From Brachionus manjavacas (Eukaryota > Rotifera > Eurotatoria > Ploima > Brachionidae), in assembly GCA_019054805.1 (NCBI GenBank), contig JAHQIY010000003.1, positions 8,556,001 to 8,620,000 on the forward strand: a DNA stretch of 64,000 nucleotides, written 5' to 3'. Shown here piece after piece: positions 24,201-34,990 of the stretch (position 1 is its first letter; every line of letters begins with the position of its first letter). The notes under the pieces were generated by a model. The model was not told the origin of the DNA, searched no databases, and was given only the letters and a program-made list of their open reading frames with translations. The translations under genes and the position numbers were made by a program.

Positions 24201-27200
24201 ACTTAGACTTAAAACTGTGACTTAAAAACAAGTCTGTTTGTGACTTAAAAACAAGTCTGATTTTTGATTCAATTAAGGAAAAGTGTTTTTTCCTTTTTAT
24301 TCTTTCTAGTTCAGGATTGAGAAATTTCATTTCCAGAGATACAAAAAATTAATTTAAAAATGTTTAATCACTGTATCAAATATGGCTTTCACTTAATCCA
24401 TGAATCAAAAAGTGATCTTAAAATTTAAATCAACTTGCCTATCAAGTGTCTTCATTTATCAAAATTACCAAGCTAAATATCTCAAGTAAACTTGGAATTT
24501 TTTTGTCTAATTCCTTTTAGCATTTAATAATATTAACCAGAATTGTTCCATTTAATCCAATTATTCACTGAAATAAAATTCTAAGGATTTTTAAGGAATA
24601 TTTGGGTCTTATAAACCTGAATATCAATGATATTGAAATTTCAACATCACTAAGCTCAATATCAATCAATTAATTTACCTTTTTTGCTATTCAAATTCAA
24701 TATCAGCTCAATAGCTTGAAGGGATAATAACTAAACTAAATATAAAAACTTCTCTAAACAAAAATAAATTTCCTATAAACCAATTTATTCTAAATATAAA
24801 AAAAGAAATATGAAAATAAATATATTTATTTTTTTATTAAATAGTTTTGTTTTTGTCTAAATTAAACATTACTTTCTTAAAAAATTTTCTTTTAGTCACA
24901 TAAAATTTTTTTTTTTACATAAATAAAATTAATTTTAAATTAAATAAGTTTTAATTGTAAAATATAAAAATATTAGTTTTTATTTAAAGCTCCATTATTT
25001 GACTTAGCAAGTCAATCATTTTTTTTAAAATTGATGTTGGTTTTTTTGACAGATTGATCCAAAGTTGCTGACATTACATAATCGTAATCTGTATTTAACA
25101 TTGCAAATTTTACATTTTACTTTGTGTCTATCTAAAACGTCACTACAGAGATTACATTAAGTTGATTAATTTGTCTGAAACGCTGTTGAAGGTGGAAGAT
25201 CTAGTTTAATATAATCATCGATTTCCTTCTTCATTTTCAACATGATTCCATTCTTCAGAATTCCTTGAAGCTTGACTTGGAGACGAGTCATCGTAGTAAA
25301 TTTCCATCTTGAAATAAATATCAAAAAAGCTTAAAATTTATTTGATTACAATATTTTTTGTTTAATGCAAGTACTATTTTATTTGTCAAAGAGACTTTTT
25401 AATTTTACAAACTATTGAATCTATTTATGCAAGAAATATGAAGTAAAATATTAAGTATTAACAAAAATTATTTTGTCACATCATATCATCTGATATGATC
25501 TGATATCAACTAATATTATTGGAAAAAAAATTTAAGAAATTAATTTTAAATTTTAAATTTTAAAAAACAGGATGTTATCGTAACTAAAAAATCTGTTCTT
25601 TTTGAAAAATATTTGCATATTTTACAGAAAAAAATATAAATATATCTAAATTCTTAAATTTAGAGTTAAATAAGTTTGAACTAAATTTAGAGATATTTTT
25701 GCTTTATTTCCCTTTTATAAAACATTATAACTGAATTGATCTGTAAACACATTTACAGACGGGTAAATTTTGGTTAAATTATTTAAAGGTAATTTATTAT
25801 TTATTCACAAATATGTTTGAATAAAAAAATAGAACAGTTCTCCAGAATTAAACTCAATCAGCAAATAAGTCATGCCATAAATGAATACATTGAGGCTTTA
25901 AAACCAAAAAAATATGTAACCTTTATAAAAAAAATTTCAAAAGAAGACTTGTGATATAGTCTAAAAAAATCATCTTTAAAAGTAAAGTCAGTAGCTATAC
26001 TTCTATTTTTAATTAAATTTTAAAAAGTAATTTGACTTGACTAAAAAATTTTAATTTTGAAATTAAAAGGGTTTTAAAAAGAGTGAAAAAATAATCAAGT
26101 CTAGAAGGTGTAGATCTTCATAAATTAAAAAACGAATTTAATCGCTTTGAAAAATTGCAGGGTTACGGCTTTCTATTTTACAGCAAAATCTTTCCAAACT
26201 TCAAATATTCAAGTCAAAATTTTAAAGTCAAGTTAACTGATTTTTTTTTAAATTTCGACCAAGTCTACTTATTTGATTTGATTCTTAATTTTGTATCATT
26301 TATATTAATTTTAATATTAGATTGCAATTTTTTACATTTTTCAAATGTTAAATTCTCCTTAATCTGAAATTCTAAATTGAAAAATTTAGCAATTTAAAAA
26401 GGCTTTGTGAAATTCAGTACAAATGATACAAAATTGAATAAATTTTTTTCTATTTGTTTAAAATTGGGTCTTTGAATGCAAAATGGTGCTCCATGGATAG
26501 TCGCATAAGCTATCAAAGTCTGCAAAACTCTGCAAATTTAACAGAAATTAAATTTCAACATATTCTAGCGCGGTGAAATTTGCAGAAATATTGGACATTA
26601 GCAACAGAATTTGACAGTTTATGCGACTATGTATGTTGCACCATGCTGCATTAACAGACCTAATTTTTTTAAAAAACTAAACTAAAAATAAAAATGGCTT
26701 TGAAAACTAAAAATTTTTGTCAATTTCAATAAAGTATTTGAAAAATTCTAGAATGGAAAATTGAAAAAAAAATTTATTTTTTAATCTTGCTTTTTTCACA
26801 AAAACTTAATCAAAATAAAATAAAGAACGAATAAAAATAAAAATTAAAACCGATTGAAATATAAGGTCCAAAACCATCCAGGTATCAAAGTAGACGAATG
26901 GTTCACAAAAATCCAAGTAAACAGGCAAGCGCGTCAATTGGGAAAAACGCTGAAACATTATGCCAAGACCTTTCGTCTATTGGCAAACAAAATAACCCAG
27001 GGTGCCAAGTCCACCATATCCAACACAATTCAGGGCTCATTTTTTCCATCCGAGACCTTGAATAACCAAGTCAAAAATACCACTTCGTTTCAAACCAGTC
27101 AGTCCGGAACACCGGTGGTCAGTCAAATAAACCTAGATCGGAGCATTTACGAAGAGTTAAAAATGAGCAAACAGGACACTGTAACAGTTCAATCGGTGCC

Positions 27201-30200
27201 GCAACCTCCGGCAAGTTCAACCTTGTCCAACTTGCTCAGCCAGCCGATCGGCAGCGAATTCAGCGACTTAAGCAACCCACTCACTCTCGACTTCAGCTCG
27301 TCCCAGTCTCAAGCACAAATTCTAAATTTCAAAGAGGACACTAAAGAGAGCACTTTCGTCGACTCACACACTCAACAGTGCCAAAGCCAAAAGCAAATAC
27401 TGAACAGCATTGCGTCCAGCTCCAGCCTCACGCCAATCTCTCAGCTAACACAAAACCTTCAATCTCCGCCAAGTCTGTTCGTCTACATCATAGACCCGTT
27501 CGACTTCAAGCTGTACAACCCATTGGAGAGTGGGAAGAGAAAAAAAGCGAAAAGCGAACAAGACAGTGACATTGACGACGAGTTCGTGGACCCAAACGAT
27601 GAAAGCCTGACCGAGTCCGACCTTAGACGACTCAGACAACTGGGCCTGCTCAAAGCGTACCTCGAGTTCCAGAACAACTTGCCTGACTTGTTCAAATTTT
27701 CCACCCAGTTTCAGATAATTCCGCTGAGTCTATGCGTCGATTTGCAGACCCAATCGACCTCCATGTACATACAGTCTCTGTTGATGAGCAAAAAAATCGC
27801 TCTGTCCAACTATTCCTCGTACTATTCGGCAGGCTTCGGCACAGGCTGGTCTGACATGGACTCCGACTTCAGACAAAGCCTGCTCAAGTCCCAGGCGTTC
27901 AACTCTTTTGGCCTGAGCAAGCGCTATTTCATGTCGCCGGCGCACACCATGTATCTCAATCTTCACCAGCGACAAGCCTATCCCAACAGGCCCAAAATCC
28001 TGACCAGCTTTGGGCCGGCGGCCAGCGAGGAAAAGTCGCTGCACAGCACCCTACTCCACCATGGACACAATTACAAATTTTTCAGCGATCTGCAAAAAAT
28101 TCAATTCTATTCGCCGATGTTCGTGTTGGCGCCCAGCACCATTGCCACCAGTGCGGTCAGCTTGGCCGCGTCCAGTTTGTTCTTCAAAAATGCCAGCACC
28201 AATGCACACCACAATTCGAATTGTGCCGGAGACGGCATCTCTCAAATGCCCAACTTTGTCCACCTTAACTTTTCGAACAGCAGCTACGGGTTCCTCAACT
28301 CGCATCACACATACAACTACAATTTGGCCGACTTGGTCAACCAGCAGCAGCAGCTGTTGCCAGGCTCCAATCTGGCCTCTTCGGCCGCCAACTCCAACCA
28401 CTTGACTTGTCAGCCTTACCAGCAGCAGTCCAATGTGCTCTACGTCGGCTACTGTTTGTCCGAGGATCAGCGCTTCTTGCTAGCCACATGCACTGACGAG
28501 AACGGCGAGCTGATCGAGAGCACCAGCATTAACATAGAGGTGGATGAGCGATTCAAGAGAAAAGAGAATCACTCGCGTCGCATCGCCTTGAGGAAATTGT
28601 GGGAGTTCATAATTGCGGTGATATCGCAGACGAGCAAGCCGTGGAGATTGGTGGTGGGCCGACTGGGACGGCTGGGACATTCGGAGCTGCGCGCCTGGGC
28701 TTGTTTGCTGAGCAAGAAAAATTTGCAGCGAGTGAGCCATCAGCTGAAAGAAAGCTGCGAGGCGTGCAACACATTCGGCAACTTGGAGTCGCCGTTCATT
28801 CTGTCGGCCTGTTTGATAAGTATGGAAAAAAGTGATCTCATTTGTGTGTATCCCGAGTCGTGTTCCAAGGAGGACAAGATAGCGGCTGCGGCGCTCACCG
28901 GCCAGCAGTCTCAGCTGTCCAGTCACATGACCCAGGCGCATGGAGTCAGCTGCACTCACATTTTGACATTTCCGGCCTCGGCAGTCATCCAGACCCAGTC
29001 GAGTTCAATGGGAGGCTCGAGTATGAAGGATTTGGATCCGCTGGGCAAGTCGGCTCTTGGCGCCATGCCCATGGAAGACGACATCTTTGGGGATTTTTTC
29101 AATCTCGAAGAGGACGATCAGCTGTTGGTCGAAAACATGAATGACAAGGGTTTGAATGAGAGTGGCGCGGCAATGGATGCCGACCAAGGAAGCATCAAGG
29201 AAAAATTTGAGAGCTTGCTGAATCAGGAAGAATTAGCTCATTTGGACCAGCAGCCACTGGCTGTTGGCTATTATGTAAGCACGGCTAAGTGTGGTCCTTT
29301 GCCAAAGTGGCTCAGGGGCGAACTACCCTTTGATTATAATTTTCACACATTTAAAGTAACTTTTTTTTTAAATGTCAAATTTTATATAAAATTTTATTTA
29401 AAATTTTTGCTAGGCTACTCTGCACATTCATAACAGATATGCTCTAGAAAATGATGAGCTTAATATGAAGACTGACAATTCGCACAAGCTGGATTCGCCC
29501 ATTACCTACGAAGCATTAAGGTGCGGATTTTTTTTATTTTTAAATATTTTTTATTTCTGGAAAGAATTTTCAAATGAGCCTAGATCATTTGGTTCCTTGA
29601 AAAAAATTTTTTTTTAAAATTATTTTGGAGTAAAATATTAAGCAGTCATATAAAAAAATTGAATGTCCTATAAATATTAAAAGGGGTCGGGCAGAGTCCT
29701 TATTTAGAGATTCGTGTAATAAATTAAAATCTTAAATTAAATTCTCTAATTCTTTAATTTAATTAAATGATTAAATTCATTTAATTATTGATATAACTCG
29801 TTAATGTGAATTCTTAGTTTTGCAGTTTTTTGACATTAAAATAGTTTTCCTTACTTATGAGTTTATTGACCACCCACAAATAAAAAGCTGTTGTCAAATT
29901 TTATTTCTTAACACTAGAACGCTCGTTTAAAAAATTTAAAACAATTCATACAACAATTTTTAAACAAATGAGCTAAAAAATGTTTAACTCACAACCTAAA
30001 AGTCAAATTCATGACTTGACTCAACTTAAGACTTGTGACTTAAGAAAAACTTTGGTTATATTACAATAAAATAGAATAATAAATTACAATTGATTTTTTT
30101 TAAAATTAATTATGAGGTTCCATAGAAAGGTGCAAAAAAAATACTTAGTATAAAATTATGATATTGAGGTTTTGTGAAATTCAGTACAAATTATTAAAAA

Positions 30201-31347
30201 GAACAAAAAAAAATGTAAAAAAAATGGATTTACTTTTTTCTAAAGGTTTAAACTTAGTTCTGTAAATGCAACATAGTGCAACATTCAAAGTTGCATCAAA
30301 TATCTAAGTCTGATAAATTTGCAGAGTTAAGCAGAAATAAAATTTCAATATAATCAAGCGAAGTGCATTTTGCAGAGATTTTGCACAACTTTAGCAGACC
30401 TTCAGACGTTGATGCAACTTGGAATGTTGCACCATGCTGCTCCCACAGATTTAATTTTAAACCTTTAGAAAAAAAGTTTTTTAATTTTTTTACACTTTGT
30501 TCTGTTCTTTTGTACTGAACTTCACAAAACCTGCTATTGAATTATTAAAAAAAACTAAGATTTAAAAATTAAATAGCAGTGTCGATAAACCTACCACAGG
30601 TTCTAGTGCCAAATTAACAAAAATATAAATTATAATTAACAGTAAAATATAAATTATAATTAACAGTAACCATTTATAATTTGTATTGAATACAGGGAAT
30701 TTAAAAATTAAATTTAAAACTTAAAAAAAATTGAAATTTCTTTTAAAACTTTTAAATTTTTTTAAAAAAATTTGAGATTTGTTTGCATTGTGTTTAAAGG
30801 TTTTATTTTTGTGGTGAGAAGTGTGAATAAAATATTGTGATGGAAAATTTTTGTGATGATTGAAGCATTTGTTTTTGTGTGACAGATTTTAACTGTGTGG
30901 ATTCTAATTTGAAATAGCCATGTCTCGATACAGTTCACAAATGAATTAATATTAATTTTTAGAATTGTATTCGGAATTTGTTCAAATCGAATATTTTATC
31001 AGATTTTTCATTCAATCTTAAGAAAGCATTTTAAAACAAAAAAAAATCAATTTTTATTGAGTAATACTTTTTTAGATATATTAATAATGTACTTGAGAAA
31101 AATCTCAATAAATTGTAACTGATTAAGTTTTTATTTATTCAAAGTGTTAAGATTTTGAAAATCAAATAATTTTTTTTAATTCTTGAAGAAAATTTATTTA
31201 TTTTTTTTTTACAGATATGTCCTTGAGCGCTACAATGCTTTATCATGGCTGAACATTGACCCGTTGATGCAAGACCGTAAATCGTGTTTACCAATACATC
31301 ATTCAATTTTACTGCAAATGTATTATGCTTTTAAAAATTATATATGA
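15245..31347 (+). CDS. MED13: Mediator subunit 13 (CDK8 kinase module)
   Basis: Five exons join in frame: 15245-15331, 17926-22974, 26866-29355, 29414-29520 and 31215-31347, encoding about 2621 aa against roughly 2170 in human. MED13 tethers the CDK8/Cyclin C/MED12 module to core Mediator. The N-terminal domain is read across intron 1 as [18 protein letters not shown] (residues 20-37) and continues with [10 protein letters not shown] (near 165). The C-terminal half has [36 protein letters not shown], then across intron 2 [69 protein letters not shown] and [14 protein letters not shown], matching the MID/PIWI-like region. The last exon gives [12 protein letters not shown] and a natural stop. 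Additions relative to vertebrates are an acidic stretch (about 67-97) and long Ser-rich low-complexity middle segments. Introns are 2594, 3891, 58 and 1694 bp. Exons are GC-richer than most genes nearby. Identification is secure; residue positions are approximate. Confidence 0.95.
16689..16738. repeat. Perfect 19-bp hairpin in MED13 intron 1
   Basis: AGGGTGCTTCACATTTTTT (16689-16707) is separated by 12 nt from its exact reverse complement (16720-16738). It is about 50 nt in total, in the middle of a long intron and far from splice sites. It could be a small hairpin RNA, a very short MITE relic or chance; no further copies were noticed in the window. Confidence 0.75.
23379..24259. mobile_element. 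881-bp hAT-like MITE with AAGTCAAGTC arrays, in MED13 intron 2
   Basis: The outer arms (23379-23444 and about 24171-24236) are inverted copies over 66 bp with one mismatch, starting CAGACTTGTTTATAAGTCAC. The right end is followed by a second copy of its terminus (24237-24259). Taking the outer one, the flanks are ATTTTCGA (23371-23378) and ATTTTTGA (24260-24267), an 8-bp duplication with one difference. The interior has runs of AAGTCAAGTCAATGACTTAA separated by poly-A or poly-T on each side, in opposite orientation in the two halves, and a less AT-rich core near 23810-23880. No transposase remnant. Confidence 0.75.
26401..26680. mobile_element. Copy of the palindromic MITE family, in MED13 intron 2
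   Basis: Begins GGCTTTGTGAAATTCAGTAC, carries the central CTCTGCAAATTTAACAGAAA block and ends its recognisable part with TGTTGCACCATGCTGCATTA. The right outer arm is missing or decayed. An extra inverted pair, ATAGTCGCATAA and TTATGCGACTAT, lies inside this copy only. Confidence 0.6.
30168..30531. mobile_element. 364-bp palindromic MITE, in MED13 intron 4
   Basis: The best copy of its family. The left arm starts GGTTTTGTGAAATTCAGTAC and the right arm ends with its inverse, GTACTGAACTTCACAAAACC. Similarity of the two arms extends about 125 bp, including the TTCTAAAGGTTTAAA and TGCAACATTCAAAGTTGCAT blocks. No coding sequence. TATTGA lies directly before the left end and again 3 bp after the right end, so the target duplication is uncertain. 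Confidence 0.75.
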
Positions 31348-31832
31348 AATTGATTGCTTTATTAGATTCTGAATCTATTTTAATTGTTTTTCAAAATCCA
31401 TGCTCAAATGTGTAAAAATTAAACGTGACGAAGACCATAAAGGTGGAGAATTTGGCAAAATCAAACAGCGCTTATTTCAATTTCTATTAACGATTTATCT
31501 TGATAATTAAATTTTATTTTATTTTCTTGGTTAGTTTTTTTAAACTTTTTTGGATATTTTTAGAATTTTTATTTTTGGACGAAAATTATTAAATCTTGTA
31601 TACTATGATGTACAAAATGTGTATTTGTATTTTGATCTTAAAAAAAGAAGGCGCTTAACGAGCAAATCTCAAGCGCTTAGTCATATTATATTATATTTTA
31701 CTTAAAATTAAACAAAATAAAAACTTATTAAACTTAAATCTTAAACTAAAACTTAACAAAATACTAGTTACTAATAAAATATTTGATTCAATTTACTTAA
31801 AATATTTATTCAAATTAATTAAATTTTTTCTT

Positions 31833-31867
31833 AAACTCACCATTTAAATTCAGAAAATGGTGAGTTT
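31833..31867. repeat. 13-bp hairpin downstream of MED13
   Basis: AAACTCACCATTT (31833-31845) and AAATGGTGAGTTT (31855-31867) are exact inverted copies with a 9-nt loop. It sits about 490 bp after the MED13 stop, so it could be in the 3' UTR. Function unknown. Confidence 0.6.
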
Positions 31868-32224
31868 GAGATATTATATTATATTAAAAGTCCATCTCAA
31901 CTTTAAGTTGGGGTATAGAGAATGTATCATTTACAAAATATGTTTTTGTAAATTGTAGGATCTTACGGGGAAGCAAATAGCCGTCAGTAAGTAATTTTGA
32001 AAGTAAATATACCAAGAGTCTGATCTATGAATACAATTTTTGCAATAAAATCATGGAATCTTCATGATAGAATTGTAAAAAACTTTGCCAAAAGTCATAA
32101 GCATGACATCAAGCACTAGAAAATCAAAAAATAATCATTCTAGCATCTTTAAATATATTTATCATTTTATTTAGATAGTGTCTAGTTGAGTGCTTCCTTG
32201 AACAAATCAAATCTGGGGTTGAAT

Positions 32225-32866
32225 GAGCTATAGACAATGAGCGTGTTTTTATAGCTAATTATTCTTTTGTGTCCTTTTGTGTCCTTTTGTGTCCTTTTGT
32301 GTCCTTTACTTAATAAAGAATTAAATATTGTCCTTTAGTGTCCTTTACTTAATAACGAATAACTATCCAACTATTCAATTAATTATATTTCTTAAGTTTT
32401 TTTAATTATTATTATATTTAAATTCGAAATTCTCGATACAGTTTTTAAAATTAAGCAAAAAAATTAATTAAAATTTTTAAAATTTACAGTAAGTAATTAT
32501 AAATTTAAAAAATATTCTAAAATTTTCTAAATAATTATACATAGCCGGATCCCTAAACCAGGACTACGCCCCGGACCCCTTTTACTTATCTCAGATTTTA
32601 AAAATACTTTTTTTGTCCAAAAATTATGAAGTAAAATTAAAATTTTTTTTTAGATACTCTTTAATCAAGAATAAATTTTTTTTTTATAAATACAAAATTA
32701 AAAAAAATTAAAAAATTACAAAAAATTATTATTATGAACACATAGTAAAGGACACTAAAGGTCACTAAAGGACACTAAAGGACAATATTTAATTCTTTGT
32801 AAGTAAAGGACACAGAAGGTGATAAAAGAATTTTTAGGATAAAATTCAAGCTCATTGTCTATCCAT
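32225..32866. mobile_element. 642-bp inverted-repeat element with 9-bp target duplication (MULE-like)
   Basis: GGGTTGAAT flanks both sides exactly (32216-32224 and 32867-32875). The ends are inverted and begin ATAGACAATGAGC just inside, with similarity continuing about 130 bp through ATTCTTTT, AGAATTAAATATTGTCC and repeated GTGTCCTTT text. The left arm contains four 10-bp units of CCTTTTGTGT (about 32265-32306). Long inverted arms and a 9-bp duplication fit a Mutator-like non-autonomous element; the superfamily is inference. No reading frame. Confidence 0.72.
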
Positions 32867-34650
32867 GGGTTGAATTTAGACTTTAAATCAAAAAATTTTC
32901 TCAAATTTTTATTTTCCCTTTTGGGTTTTCATTAAAGGATTAAAAATTATTTTTTAATCATAAAATTTTTTTCGAATTATTTTCTATTCTTTTTTCCAAG
33001 ATTCATAAACAATATTTTGATTCTAAGATAATTTATATGAATGCATTGTGCCAATGGAGAGAAAGAGGCTAATGCAAAATTCCATTACAAATTTAATAGA
33101 AATTCTTCCTTTTTTGATAAATTATAATAAACGATAAAAAAATACACTTAAAAAATACTGTAACATAATGCAAAACAATTTTGATGTACCTTTTTTACTT
33201 AAAATTTTATTTCTCATGTTGAAAAAAGATGAAAAATAAAAGATCAATACTATTTAAATTGATTTTTGATTTGATTTACTAGAAAAAAAAAGAAAATTTT
33301 GAGTATTAAATTTTTTTTGAGGTGTAACGTATGTATGTTGCACTACAATTTTTAAATACATCTTATTTAATTTTAATTTACCATAAAAGGAAGATTTTTT
33401 GTTTAATTTGTATTTGAATTTCACAAGGTGGAGAGAGAAAGAGAAAATTTTATTTCAAATCATGATTAATATCGTTTTTCGTCTAAAAATAAGTCAGTCA
33501 AAAAATAAATTTTGAATTTGAAGTAAATTAATTATTGTTATTATTATTTTAGCTTGTCAAAGTTAAGGTTCAAATCAAGGAACTCTTTTTCTGAATATCT
33601 ATTAACTTTCTAATGTTATACTTTATTCCTTTTATCTCATTGAAATAAATTTACCATTTGGTATCTTACACTCTTAAGTTAATGTTTTTTCTAAATGCCA
33701 TTTTTCAATCAATTTCTTGATGTAAATAGGTATCTTCACGATTTTGGTTAATCAAACGTTGCTTTGAAGCCAACATTGAGCAATCATGATGACTTTTTCC
33801 AAATTTTGTTTCAACTGCTTTTGATGACATATTGAATTCAAACTTTTATCTTGTGCAGTTATCAGTCGACTATTAGTTTTTGTCTTTAAAACTAATTTTA
33901 TTTTTAAATTAAAATATTTTTTTAGATATTAGATATTAATATTAGATATTTTTTCCATATTAAATTAAAATTTGATCTGATAAGGTCTTTCAAATAAATA
34001 AATTTAGATTAAAAATTTAATTTTGGTAAATAAATAAAAAAGCGTTCAAGATATTAATTAAATTACACAATTTCAATACATGATATTAAATTTAATTTTA
34101 TGAACAAGACATTTGTGATGACATCTCAAAATTACACAAAATATCTTTAACTGCAGCTCTTATAGAGCAAAATTTTACATTAAGCTTGAACCCCTTCTTG
34201 AAGCATAAAAAGCTAAATTATAAATACTTGGCAAACAAATACCAATCATAATTTATCTTAGAGTATTTTTTTTCTCCATATTGAGTCCAAAAGGACATTC
34301 ATACTTTTTCAATTATTTAGAATTTCTTTTGTTAAATTCATTTTTGTAGCTAAAATATTAAATCCGGCATTTGTTTTTTATATTTTATAATAAATTAGTT
34401 AAAAGGTACACGTACTTAGTTGATATACAACCACCTTGATATGCTACCTATAAATTCAAAGAATTTAGTTTATAACATACTTCATTTTTTAAAGAAAAAA
34501 ACAAAAAACATAATTTTATTTTCCATTTATTTTTCATGTCTAAAAATCATAATTTTTTACTAAACTTATTGCGAAATTTTTTCAGATTAAAAACATTTTC
34601 AGTATCAAAATTTTTCAGAATTGACAAAATTGGACTTGGTACATCTCGAA

Positions 34651-34662
34651 ATGGAGCTGTAA
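34651..34662 (+). promoter_or_regulatory. uORF1 of the ATF4-like gene (3 codons)
   Basis: ATG GAG CTG TAA. This is the first ATG after the acceptor-like sites near 34618, preceded by CGAA. In ATF4 mRNAs of other animals a very short uORF1 lets ribosomes resume scanning; its length here matches the 3-codon mammalian uORF1. No other ATG lies between its stop and uORF2, 109 nt downstream. Confidence 0.7.
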
Positions 34663-34771
34663 CACCACAAACTTAACCAGCACAAAACACTTGCAATTTT
34701 TAAACAATTGCAAAAAAAGCAAGCCCCAAAAAGTTTGCTTAGCTAAAATTTCAAAAATTTAATCTTTCAAA

Positions 34772-34990
34772 ATGCGTGTCCGCATTGCAATGATGCCAAA
34801 AATGGCTCACCAACCATTGATTCAAAGTAAAAACTACATTTGCCCAGTCTCAGTAAAATTACACAAACCCTTATTGACCAAATTGGTTCCATTAAAAAAA
34901 TCAAACGATGAGTTTGTTGAACGATTTTGGAGCACAGATGTCCCTGATTGGGGAAAATCTAGATCTGGATTTTACCGATCTAGATTTTAG
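34772..34990 (+). promoter_or_regulatory. uORF2 of the ATF4-like gene (72 codons, overlapping)
   Basis: Open frame of 72 codons plus stop that starts 136 nt before the main ATG and runs 83 nt past it in another frame (offset +1). Ribosomes translating it would bypass the bZIP start, as in mammalian ATF4 under unstressed conditions. The peptide (begins MRVRIAMMPKMAHQ) resembles no protein family, as expected if only the overlap matters. Confidence 0.72.

Larger units (their letters stand above)
31348..34650. other. Region between MED13 and the ATF4-like gene
   Basis: No exon is supported. The first part should be MED13 3' UTR, including the hairpin at 31833-31867. A 642-bp inverted-repeat element occupies 32225-32866. 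The last part should hold the promoter and leader of the ATF4-like gene; three acceptor-like TTTCAG/TTTTCAG sites occur between 34580 and 34620, so the leader may be spliced just before uORF1. Confidence 0.45.

Noticed and set aside
32265..32306. Regular GTGTCCTTTT repeats resembling a CRISPR-like or satellite array
   Set aside because: Units are 10 bp without spacers and belong to the arms of the 642-bp transposon; the genome is eukaryotic.
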